DNA of 6,690 nt from Candidatus Saccharimonadota bacterium (GCA_020427905.1 JAGQNU010000040.1:1-6690); one strand, 5' to 3'. Positions 1 to 5,982 are shown, counted from the first letter of the stretch. The notes: generated from the letters alone by a model not told the origin. A program made the numbers and translations.

Positions 1-1
1 C

Positions 2-1828
2 ATTACAGTAACGAGCTCTGCTGGCGCGAGTTGGACGACTCAAAATAATGTGTCCGTTCATGGAGGGTATATATATTACGCGTACTACTTTAATGTCTAC
101 TTCCTACTATACATAGCAGTTTTGCTCAGAAAGATGCTTGCGAATAAACGTAACAAGCTCGTAAAACGGCAAATTCTGTTCTTCATCGTTACAATCTCGC
201 TTACAACGCTTTTTGCATTCATTCCCAACTTGATATTGCCAAACTATTTTTCTAAAACGACGCTACTCTGGATTGGGCCACTGTCGGCGGCTTTGTTCGC
301 GAGTCTTATTAGCTACTCAATTGTAAAACACAGGCTATTTGATATCCGGCTTGTTGTTGCAAGAACCATGGCATACCTTCTGAGTGTCGGTGTACTTGTG
401 GCGGCATATTTGGTTGTTGTATTGGGACTTGGCCAACTGATCTCAATAGGACCGGAACTAAATAATGCTCAGAGAACGTTCTACGTGCTCATCGCATTCC
501 TATTTGCTGTCACACTTAATCCACTAAAACGAGTCTTCGATAAACTTACAAATCGAGTCTTTTATCGTGACGCATATGATACGCAAGAGATATTAGATAA
601 GGTGAGTAGTGTAATTGTAGGTAACGTGGACCCTATAAAATTACAGATGGGTGCGCTTGATGCTCTTCACGATGCAGTCAAGCCGACATTCACCAGCTTC
701 GTTTTAATTGACCACAGCCTAGGCACATTGAAGATCGGGCGGCACGCAGGTCAGAGCTGGGACCCAAAAAACACAGAAGAACTCGCACAAGCACTGAAGC
801 GAGTGCATAGGCCTGCTGTATTTGAGGAGGTTGAGCATAGCCAGTCAAAGCTACGCGAAACTTTGCGGAAAGCCGACATAGGTCTTGTGGTACCAATGGT
901 TACTAAAGACGAGAAGATCGGGTACATTGTGTGTGGCGCAAAAAAGAGCGGCAACACATATAACTCGCAGGATGTAGGCCTTTTGAATATAGCCGCCAAC
1001 GAGTTGGCGGTGGCGTTGCAGAATGCGCAGCGGTTTGAGGAGATTCAGGCCTTTAACATTACACTCCAAGAGAAGGTGAATGAGGCAACCAAAGAGCTTA
1101 AATCGACTAACAAGAAGCTAGTTGCGCTGGATGAGGCTAAAGACGAGTTCATATCCATGGCCTCCCACCAGCTGCGCACACCACTTACCTCAATCAAGGG
1201 ATACCTCTCAATGATTCTCGATGGTGATATGGGCAAGCTCAATAAAAACCAGACTCAGGCACTGAAAGAGGCGTTTGGCAGCTCGCAGCGAATGGTGTTT
1301 TTGATCTCCGACTTCTTGAATGTCTCACGTATTAAAACCGGTAAGTTCGTGATTGAACCCAAAGAGATTGATCTGGCCGAGATGGTGGGCGAGGAGCTCA
1401 AGCAACTGACCGAGATGGCAGACTCACGTGACATCAAACTTAAGTACGATCAGCCAGGTGAGTTCCCGCTGGTCAAATTGGATGACAACAAGATCAGGCA
1501 GGTGATGATGAACATGGTTGATAACGCCATCTATTACACACCGGCTGGCGGTACGGTCACAATTCAACTGATGGTTGATGGTAAAGACGTGGTCTTTAAA
1601 GTTATCGATACTGGTATAGGCGTACCTAAGTCGGAGCAGCACAAACTCTTCACCAAGTTCTTCCGCGCTGGCAATGCCAAGGTTGCACGCCCTGATGGCA
1701 CAGGACTTGGCCTGTTTATGGCTCAAAAGATTATCGTGGCCCAAAACGGTTCTATTATTTTTGAGAGCGAAGAAGGTAAGGGGAGCACCTTCGGTTTCCG
1801 CTTCCCTCTCAAATCCATTAAAGCCTGA
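2..1828 (+). CDS. Membrane sensor histidine kinase with 7TM-type N-terminus, GAF, HisKA and HATPase_c domains (5' truncated by window edge)
   Basis: The protein senses a signal through a membrane/GAF input region and autophosphorylates on histidine to feed a response regulator that is not in this window. The frame is open to the left edge (no stop from nt 2), so the true start probably lies outside; the first in-window start is GTG at 50, and residue numbers count from it. About five hydrophobic segments (13-27, 41-63, 71-92, 107-129, 142-158) precede the positively charged exit YRDAYD typical of 7TM-type kinases. A GAF-like region spans about 190-328, then a coiled coil at 333-365. The H-box is SHQLRTPLTSIKGY with phospho-acceptor H373. 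The N-box has N488 and N492, G1 is DTGIG (520-524), the F-box is KLFTKFFR, G2 is GTGLGL (550-555), and a GKGSTFGF segment follows. All catalytic motifs are intact. It ends in TGA, and no GC-rich terminator follows. Family assignment is firm; the ligand and partner are unknown. Confidence 0.96.
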   Translation: MTVTSSAGASWTTQNNVSVHGGYIYYAYYFNVYFLLYIAVLLRKMLANKRNKLVKRQILFFIVTISLTTLFAFIPNLILPNYFSKTTLLWIGPLSAALFASLISYSIVKHRLFDIRLVVARTMAYLLSVGVLVAAYLVVVLGLGQLISIGPELNNAQRTFYVLIAFLFAVTLNPLKRVFDKLTNRVFYRDAYDTQEILDKVSSVIVGNVDPIKLQMGALDALHDAVKPTFTSFVLIDHSLGTLKIGRHAGQSWDPKNTEELAQALKRVHRPAVFEEVEHSQSKLRETLRKADIGLVVPMVTKDEKIGYIVCGAKKSGNTYNSQDVGLLNIAANELAVALQNAQRFEEIQAFNITLQEKVNEATKELKSTNKKLVALDEAKDEFISMASHQLRTPLTSIKGYLSMILDGDMGKLNKNQTQALKEAFGSSQRMVFLISDFLNVSRIKTGKFVIEPKEIDLAEMVGEELKQLTEMADSRDIKLKYDQPGEFPLVKLDDNKIRQVMMNMVDNAIYYTPAGGTVTIQLMVDGKDVVFKVIDTGIGVPKSEQHKLFTKFFRAGNAKVARPDGTGLGLFMAQKIIVAQNGSIIFESEEGKGSTFGFRFPLKSIKA

Positions 1829-1850
1829 ATTAAATGGTAATATTATTGCG

Positions 1851-1872
1851 TTATATCATAATTGTGATATAA
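1851..1872. promoter_or_regulatory. 22-bp near-perfect palindrome over the -10 box, candidate operator
   Basis: Outer arms TTATATCA and TGATATAA are exact inverted complements around a short AT-rich centre. Over the full 22 bp, 10 of 11 pairs match. The right arm covers the -10 hexamer, so a dimeric repressor bound here would block RNA polymerase. It has too little GC to be a good terminator for the kinase gene. The binding protein is unknown, and an operator role is inference from position and symmetry. Confidence 0.5.
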
Positions 1873-1873
1873 T
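1865..1873 (+). promoter_or_regulatory. Extended -10 promoter giving a probably leaderless mRNA
   Basis: TGATATAAT is a perfect extended -10 (TGn plus TATAAT at 1868-1873). Only seven bases separate the hexamer from the ATG at 1881, so a start at the usual distance would fall on or next to the ATG. No Shine-Dalgarno precedes that ATG. The -35 region is weak (TTGCGT at 1846-1851, 16-bp spacer), as is common where an extended -10 is present. It would drive the 115-aa ORF and the decarboxylase. Confidence 0.7.
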
Positions 1874-1880
1874 TTAGATT

Positions 1881-2228
1881 ATGAGTGAAGTAAGTAGATT
1901 ACAAGCAGGTGACGGTGGTAGCATCTCAAGTGTGTATACGGCTGATAGGCCGCTATCGGAGATTGATTTCGAGACAGCTACGGCAGCAAGAGACATACTG
2001 CGTGCCATTGGTGCGAGCGCGTTTGCTAAATCCATTGGACTTGGCCACCGCAAGTTGAGCCCGACAGATGAAATAACAGTATCCATGGTAGCACGACATC
2101 ACGATAGCTATGGGGCGCTTGTTGCAGATCCTGATGTGGTTGTGGGCCCATGCTTTCTGGAGCTAGATGACAGTGAGCAGTGGGTGCAAACTGGCGTAGG
2201 CTTCTGGCGATTGCCGCACGGAGAATAG
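1881..2228 (+). CDS. Hypothetical 115-aa protein, first gene of the decarboxylase unit
   Basis: I do not recognise a family. The protein is mostly polar and acidic, with no signal peptide or membrane segment, so it is probably cytosolic. A predicted helical stretch (ETATAARDILRAIGASAFAK, about 31-50) is followed by a mixed region with one cysteine (C90), two adjacent histidines (H73, H74) and a tryptophan-containing end (WVQTGVGFWRLPHGE). The ATG at 1881 is chosen because it sits seven bases after a perfect extended -10 box, implying leaderless translation; there is no Shine-Dalgarno and no better internal start. The stop lies 10 bp before the LysA-like gene on the same strand and no terminator intervenes, so the two are probably co-transcribed. 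A role linked to the decarboxylase is possible but unproven. Confidence 0.8.
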   Translation: MSEVSRLQAGDGGSISSVYTADRPLSEIDFETATAARDILRAIGASAFAKSIGLGHRKLSPTDEITVSMVARHHDSYGALVADPDVVVGPCFLELDDSEQWVQTGVGFWRLPHGE

Positions 2229-2238
2229 GGTTGCGTTT

Positions 2239-3486
2239 ATGAGTGTTTCGAAAGAACTACCATTCACTAAAGATGCATTTGAGGATATCGCGGAGACCTA
2301 CGGTACACCTGTGTTTGTCTATGATGAGGCAGGTATAAGAGCGAGTGCACAGCGGCTCATTAAAGCATTTTCATGGGCTGAGGAGCTTAGTGACGGGCAG
2401 AGGAATCACTTTGCGGTTAAGGCAACGCCAACGCCAGCAATTCTTCGTGTTGTACACGACGAGGGTATGGGCTTTGACTGTAGTTCTCGACCCGAGCTCA
2501 GCATGGTCTCCGGAGCGGGTTTGGCCGACACTGGTATCTTTTATAGCTCAAATAACACACCAGACGAGGATTATGTCTACGCCAATGAGCTAGGCGGATT
2601 AATCAATATCGATAAGCTAGGCTATCTTGAGCAAGTGCATCGTGCGCTTGGTGGTCTGCCAACACGGATGGCAATTCGCTACAATCCCGGCAAAGTGAAG
2701 CAGGGTAATGACATTATCGGGGATCCATATGATTCAAAGTTTGGTGCACGACCTGATCAAGTTATCGAGGGTTTGCGACGAATGCGTCAGCTTGGCGCAA
2801 CGGACGTTGGCATCCATACAATGGTTGTCAGTAACGAGCGGCGACCAGAATCGTTTGCAGAGACAGCACGACTCCTTCGCGAGTTGGCAGAGCGAGCAGA
2901 GGCTGAGGCCGGTGTCTCGGTAGGATTCTTGAACGTAGGCGGTGGTATTGGTATTAATTATCATCCCGATGAGGACCCAGTTGATATAGAAGGGATCTCA
3001 CAGGCTATCGAGTCTGAACTTGCTCCAATGGGCATACCCATCTATACGGAGCACGGCCGAGCTGTCACTGGATCACACGGGTATCTACTCACACGGTCGA
3101 CGCACGGTATCCAAGAGTCTTGGCATAGGTATCTTCAAGTAGATACTTCAATAAACAATATGGCGCGTCTCGCAACAGTGAGCGCAGCCTTCCACGTTCT
3201 TGACGTGCTTGGGCGTGAGGGTGATCCCGAGGATAAGATGTTCGTTGTTGGATCTATGTGCGCCAATACTGACAGAATGTTCAAGGAGAAACTACTTCCT
3301 ATTACGACTCAACCTGGAGATCTTTTGGTAATTCATGACGCGGGGGCTCACTCACGTGCGCACTCGCATAACTACAACTTCCGTCTCCGCGCCGGTGAGG
3401 TACTCGTGCACCCAGATGGCACTCACTCACTTATCCGTCGTCCTGAGACGGAGGACGATCTTTTCGCCACCACCAAAGGCCTTTAG
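2239..3486 (+). CDS. lysA: Fold-III PLP-dependent decarboxylase, diaminopimelate decarboxylase (LysA) family
   Basis: LysA removes the carboxyl group at the D-centre of meso-diaminopimelate to make L-lysine, in the cytosol, as a dimer. The 415-aa length fits the family. Visible landmarks are the PLP lysine K61 in FAVKATPTPAILR with the following GMGFDCSSRPEL, the barrel motif GIHTMVVSNE (H193), the glycine-rich phosphate loop NVGGGIGINY (232-241), EHGR (271-274, usually EPGR), and the C-terminal NYNFRLRAGEVLV with LIRRPET. Two substrate-side motifs differ: the usual CESGD reads CANTD (341-345) and the usual GAY reads GAH (H371). The PLP fold is therefore secure, but the substrate is not; another basic amino acid is possible. 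The ATG at 2239 has a weak AGGG eight bases upstream and follows the 115-aa ORF by 10 bp. Only 1 bp separates its stop from that of the convergent polymerase gene. No other lysine-pathway gene is visible. Confidence 0.9.
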   Translation: MSVSKELPFTKDAFEDIAETYGTPVFVYDEAGIRASAQRLIKAFSWAEELSDGQRNHFAVKATPTPAILRVVHDEGMGFDCSSRPELSMVSGAGLADTGIFYSSNNTPDEDYVYANELGGLINIDKLGYLEQVHRALGGLPTRMAIRYNPGKVKQGNDIIGDPYDSKFGARPDQVIEGLRRMRQLGATDVGIHTMVVSNERRPESFAETARLLRELAERAEAEAGVSVGFLNVGGGIGINYHPDEDPVDIEGISQAIESELAPMGIPIYTEHGRAVTGSHGYLLTRSTHGIQESWHRYLQVDTSINNMARLATVSAAFHVLDVLGREGDPEDKMFVVGSMCANTDRMFKEKLLPITTQPGDLLVIHDAGAHSRAHSHNYNFRLRAGEVLVHPDGTHSLIRRPETEDDLFATTKGL

Positions 3487-3487
3487 C

Positions 3488-4753
3488 CTACTTGCGGGCG
3501 AGGAGGAGGTTGAAGTACTCGGTGCCGCCAAAGGGTATCTTTTGGGTGACGTGTTTTTTGCCCTCCATGGTGTCGGCTGAGTAGACGGTAAAAACCCCGT
3601 AAAAGTCGTTGATTTCATCAACCGCCTGGGTTAAAAAGCGTTTGTTTTGCTCAATGCCAAACAGATCCATTTGCGATTTGCTAGACGGCTCTAGCTTATA
3701 CAAATAGAGACCAATGGTTCTGACCGACATGTGAGCGGGGCGGTTATCAAACAGGCGTGAGACTCGCTCCCAGATGTCCTGATTGCTGTAGCACGGTACC
3801 TTGTACATGCGCTTATCAACAAAGCCGCCACCAGCCGTAAATGATAACCAGACACAGACCCCGCGGGCCTCAACGTTGCGGAACCGCAGCTTCATGCCAG
3901 TGGTCTCAGCTAAGTAATGGAGGCAGGAGCGCAGGTAGGCGTCATTGTTGGTTGGGTTCTTCACCACCCATTGGCGGCCAACCATACCGAGGTTGGACTC
4001 GTAATCATCTATCTCGTAGCCGCGCAGGCGCTGGTACCAATAATGGCCATTGATGCTTCTGAAGACATGTCGCTTCAGGATCTCTTCAGATGCATTCAGA
4101 AAGTCTATAGGCGTGAAGATGCCATGGGCGCGGAGCCGGCTGCCGTAGCCATCAGCGATGCCAGTCAGATCCTGCAGCTCAAGCGACTCATACACATCAA
4201 TAAGGTTGCTGTGGTCTATCACGTCGAGCCCATCGGGTTTGTGGAGCCCAGCGGCTGTTTTGGCGAGAAACCGGTTGGGGCCAATACCGACATTTATCTT
4301 CATGTAGTCACCAATCTCGGTTCTGACTCGGTCTTTGATCTCGTGCCCGATGCGCACCAGCTCGTCAGTCTTGCCTTCAAGTTGGGTGCCGTGAAAATCA
4401 AGGATGCCCTCATCGATGCTCTTCATCTTTACGCTGTGGGTGTAGCTCTTCATGATGGTGGCAAGCTTCTCGTAGACGTGATGGTACTTGGGTGGATCGG
4501 TCTCGAGCATGATGAACTCGGGGCACTTGGCCATGGCCTCAGTTCTTCTGCAGCCGACCTTGATACCGAGTGCTTTGGCCTCATAGCTGGCCGCAATCAC
4601 GCAGCACTCTTTGCTGAGTCGATTAGTCACACCCATCGGTTTGCCACGGAGCGAGGGGTGAGCTTGTTGCTCAGCCGTTGCAAAGGCACTGTTCAGATCA
4701 ATCCACATGATGCTGGGGTTCTCTCGGTTCAGGTTGTACTGTCGATTGCTCAT
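3488..4753 (-). CDS. Y-family translesion DNA polymerase (DinB/UmuC-like)
   Basis: A low-fidelity polymerase that copies past DNA lesions, recruited through the sliding clamp. The palm begins with IDLNSAFATAEQQ: D19 is the first metal ligand and F24 aligns with the steric-gate position of the usual DMDAFYASVE. Finger residues follow in SYEAKALGIKVGCRR (Y57, R69/R70). The second catalytic motif is KSIDEGILDF (D114, E115), then VGIGPNRFLAKTAAGLHKPDG (156-175). The thumb contains the helix-hairpin-helix-like DLTGIADGYGSRLRAHGI (195-212), and the little finger runs about 255-350. QMDLF (361-365) matches the beta-clamp motif QxxLF and is followed by a 56-residue tail with KIPFGG. The length (421) fits UmuC or long DinB proteins; a precise subfamily is not claimed. 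The ATG overlaps the upstream stop (ATGA), with a strong GGGAGGT five bases before it, so translation is probably coupled. Confidence 0.94.
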   Translation of the reverse strand: MSNRQYNLNRENPSIMWIDLNSAFATAEQQAHPSLRGKPMGVTNRLSKECCVIAASYEAKALGIKVGCRRTEAMAKCPEFIMLETDPPKYHHVYEKLATIMKSYTHSVKMKSIDEGILDFHGTQLEGKTDELVRIGHEIKDRVRTEIGDYMKINVGIGPNRFLAKTAAGLHKPDGLDVIDHSNLIDVYESLELQDLTGIADGYGSRLRAHGIFTPIDFLNASEEILKRHVFRSINGHYWYQRLRGYEIDDYESNLGMVGRQWVVKNPTNNDAYLRSCLHYLAETTGMKLRFRNVEARGVCVWLSFTAGGGFVDKRMYKVPCYSNQDIWERVSRLFDNRPAHMSVRTIGLYLYKLEPSSKSQMDLFGIEQNKRFLTQAVDEINDFYGVFTVYSADTMEGKKHVTQKIPFGGTEYFNLLLARK

Positions 4754-5025
4754 GAGCTACCTCCCGGGATAACGGCAATCAGCTGCCAGGTGAGGCGCTC
4801 GGCATCAAATTCTAACCTGTAATCATCGATACCATCGGAGACATCAAAGACGTGAATCATGCGCTTGCCCTTGGCGGTGGGGTGGCGCAGTCCCAACTGG
4901 GTAAAGGTAATCTCGCGGCCCTTCCAGCGCATTTTGTATGGCAGCGCGAGTGTACTCATATCAGCGTGCTTTTTGTATAGCACGACCATATCAACACGCT
5001 CATTTACTTCTATCGTTGGGTCCAT
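4750..5025 (-). CDS. Small polymerase-associated protein, possibly DUF6504-like
   Basis: A 91-aa soluble protein, translated just before and overlapping the polymerase by 4 bp (ATGA). The pattern is DPTIEV near the N-terminus, then PYKMRWKGREITF, a beta-rich HVFDVSDG stretch, YRLEFDAERLTWQL and a short tail. This P-x-x-x-W-x-G-R ... Y-x-L-x-x-D ... W-x-L layout resembles the DUF6504 small proteins which, as I recall, sit beside error-prone polymerases in Actinobacteria; that homology is from memory and tentative. I chose the ATG at 5025 because a GATAAT box lies seven bases upstream and because the DPTIEV segment would then be at the N-terminus as in that family. An in-frame ATG at 5118 would give 122 aa but also lacks a Shine-Dalgarno. 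A role in translesion synthesis is inferred from the operon. Confidence 0.75.
   Translation of the reverse strand: MDPTIEVNERVDMVVLYKKHADMSTLALPYKMRWKGREITFTQLGLRHPTAKGKRMIHVFDVSDGIDDYRLEFDAERLTWQLIAVIPGGSS
4759..4765 (-). promoter_or_regulatory. Strong Shine-Dalgarno for the polymerase, inside the upstream gene
   Basis: On the minus strand GGGAGGT lies five bases before the polymerase ATG and within the last codons (Pro-Gly-Gly-Ser) of the preceding ORF. It decides the polymerase start and contrasts with the missing site before the small upstream gene. Confidence 0.8.
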
Positions 5026-5032
5026 ACGCAAA

Positions 5033-5063
5033 ATTATCCGAGTTAGGTTTGTATCGGGGTAAA
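5033..5063 (-). promoter_or_regulatory. Candidate promoter of the translesion operon (leaderless)
   Basis: Reading the minus strand, TTTACC (5058-5063) and GATAAT (5033-5038) are separated by 19 bp, and the ATG at 5025 follows the -10 box after seven bases. The spacer is long, so confidence is limited. A second candidate, TTTACA (5181-5186) with CATACT (5159-5164) at 16 bp, would instead serve the longer ORF starting at 5118 with a leader of roughly 35 nt. Confidence 0.4.
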
Positions 5064-5202
5064 CGGATTTTAGATGTAGCAGCGAGATAAGTGTGAAGCC
5101 GTTTGCCCCAGTGACCATGACTCGATGCTGAAGTTTGTTGAAGGCGTGCAGTGACCGGAGTATGCGTGCCTGAATGCGTATGTAAAGCCCAGAAACAAAA
5201 CG

Positions 5203-5233
5203 TTAAAAGAGTGTAACTGTAGCTACGTATAAT
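5203..5233 (+). promoter_or_regulatory. Candidate promoter for a + strand small RNA
   Basis: A perfect TATAAT at 5228-5233 is preceded by TTAAAA (5203-5208) with a 19-bp spacer. No extended -10 TG is present. Predicted initiation near 5239-5241 coincides with the first strand of a 9-bp helix, and no gene on the + strand begins downstream before the terminator hairpin. Confidence 0.4.
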
Positions 5234-5337
5234 TTTACCAAACTCGGCAAGAGCGAGCGAGCACTAGATGACCTGACGAGCACCTTCAGCACACCCTCGA
5301 GACACCCTCCCGCCAATTAACAGATGAAAATCGCTCG

Positions 5338-5380
5338 AACTCGGAGTTAACTCCGAGTTATCTCCGATTTAAATCCGAGT
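5338..5380. repeat. Perfect 22-bp palindrome plus three in-register 11-bp repeats
   Basis: The block 5338-5359 is a perfect palindrome with arms AACTCGGAG and CTCCGAGTT around TTAA. Three 11-mers follow without gaps: TAACTCCGAGT (5348-5358), TATCTCCGATT (5359-5369) and TAAATCCGAGT (5370-5380). An inverted copy of the unit forms the left arm of the palindrome. The 11-bp phase is close to one DNA turn, which would place each unit on the same helix face, as in multi-site operators. As RNA the palindrome is a 9-bp tetraloop hairpin. Confidence 0.75.
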
Positions 5381-5431
5381 TTGATATTCAAAAACCAAAA
5401 ACTTCAACCTGGTAGAACTCAGGGACGAAAG

Positions 5432-5467
5432 AAGCCCGATCAAAGTCAAAGCTTCAATCGGGCTTTT
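5432..5467. terminator. Intrinsic terminator hairpin, probably bidirectional
   Basis: AAGCCCGAT (5432-5440) and ATCGGGCTT (5457-5465) form a 9-bp stem with a 16-nt loop. On the minus strand it begins directly after the stop codon of the DUF2103-like gene and is followed by a U-rich CTTTCTTTC. On the + strand it is followed by a short T-run, so it could also end the candidate small RNA. Confidence 0.75.
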
Positions 5468-5894
5468 ACCACGTACCGGGACAGTACCCTTCTGATCGAA
5501 GTTTTTGCTTGAGGAGTTCGAGGTCGTGAGACATCAGAATTACCTCTTGAGCAGTCGTCCCATACGTGGCATCACACTTAATGCCGTTTACACGATTTCC
5601 GAGCATTGACCAACGCGTTGCTCTAAAGCTGAAACCACCACCCTTGTGGGCGTTCTTTCGAACTTGCTTTGGTTGGAGCACAGTTGAACCATTGCTTGTG
5701 CGTTTGGCAACAACTTGCTTTGCGGCGCGACCGGAGACATTGCGGCTTCGGATGCGGCCTACGCGGATTTGTGTAACTTCGGGCCACGACTCAAGCGTTC
5801 TGAGAAATTGCATAAGTCCCTCAACGTGTGTAGTGTGGCCACCAGTGTGGATCTTGCTCCCTTTTTTAGGAGCTTTGAATTTTTTACTATTCAT
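5466..5894 (-). CDS. Basic DUF2103-like (COG4031-type) putative metal-binding protein
   Basis: A 142-aa lysine/arginine-rich soluble protein. Its layout resembles DUF2103, described as predicted metal-binding proteins: an N-terminal GGHTTHVEGLMQFLRTL (19-35, counting from the upstream Met), then WPEVTQIRVGRIRSR (38-52), a long basic insertion (about 53-90), and the C-terminal core VNGIKCDATYGTTAQEVILM (103-122). H21, H24 and C108 are candidate ligands, and H17, H124 and C139 are also present. Homology is by remembered pattern, so moderate. Two ATGs are adjacent (5897 and 5894). AGGAG lies three bases before the first and six before the second, so the second is preferred. A consensus-like promoter lies upstream and a hairpin terminator directly downstream, so it is a single-gene unit. 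The charge could also suit nucleic-acid binding; the true role is unknown. Confidence 0.85.
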   Translation of the reverse strand: MNSKKFKAPKKGSKIHTGGHTTHVEGLMQFLRTLESWPEVTQIRVGRIRSRNVSGRAAKQVVAKRTSNGSTVLQPKQVRKNAHKGGGFSFRATRWSMLGNRVNGIKCDATYGTTAQEVILMSHDLELLKQKLRSEGYCPGTW

Positions 5895-5922
5895 CATGAG
5901 CTCCTACATTTGGGATGAACAT

Positions 5923-5951
5923 ATAATACACCAAATAACGTATTTAGTCAA
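5923..5951 (-). promoter_or_regulatory. Strong sigma-70-type promoter of the DUF2103-like gene
   Basis: On the minus strand TTGACT (5946-5951) and TATTAT (5923-5928) are separated by exactly 17 bp, each 5 of 6 to consensus. Initiation would leave a leader of about 20 nt carrying AGGAG before the ATG. This is the best two-box promoter in the window. Confidence 0.8.
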
Positions 5952-5982
5952 GTTGTACACAACGCAACTGACCTGAATCACG

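Larger units (their letters stand above)
5240..5467 (+). ncRNA. Candidate structured small RNA of about 228 nt (no known family recognised)
   Basis: The roughly 310-bp gap between the terminator and the translesion operon has no supported protein gene. Read on the + strand it contains nested complementary segments: CAAACTCGG (5239-5247) with CCGAGTTTG (5375-5383), CGAGCGA (5254-5260) with TCGCTCG (5331-5337), and directly adjacent to the latter a 9-bp hairpin with a TTAA loop (5338-5359). A TATAAT box sits six bases before the first strand, and a GC-rich hairpin with a short T-run ends the block. The closing helix plus large internal loop is loosely 6S-like, but I see no sequence signature of 6S, SRP, tmRNA or RNase P RNA. 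Some complementarity comes from one repeated motif, so this is a hypothesis. The block could instead be an upstream regulatory region of the minus-strand operon. Confidence 0.35.

Noticed and set aside
1836..1880. Terminator for the histidine kinase gene
   Set aside because: The palindrome there is almost entirely A/T with no GC-rich stem or following T-run, and it overlaps a promoter, so an operator is the better reading.
3917..4822. Long open frame of 301 codons on the + strand
   Set aside because: It lies entirely antisense to the Y-family polymerase and the small upstream gene, whose motifs and overlap are clear. Its product has no recognisable domain and it has no ribosome site; the openness reflects codon bias of the true strand.
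5026..5118. N-terminal extension MVTGANGF resembling a nucleotide-sugar epimerase start
   Set aside because: Only a chance eight-residue likeness; no Rossmann fold follows, and the better-supported start is at 5025.
5325..5351. Tiny ORF MKIARTRS as an arginine-type leader peptide
   Set aside because: No Shine-Dalgarno, only two arginine codons, and no biosynthetic gene downstream on the + strand to attenuate.
5338..5380. CRISPR repeat or replication iterons
   Set aside because: The units are 11 bp with no spacers, no cas gene is present, and no replication initiator or AT-rich unwinding region with DnaA boxes is seen nearby.
5272..5415. Stop-free + strand frame through the palindrome and 11-bp repeats
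   Set aside because: It has no ATG or ribosome site and begins only after a TGA at 5269-5271. The sequence is better explained as repeats or structured RNA.
5566..5976. Open frame of 136 codons on the + strand
   Set aside because: It is antisense to the DUF2103-like gene and runs through that gene's promoter; no start signal and a composition not typical of a real protein.
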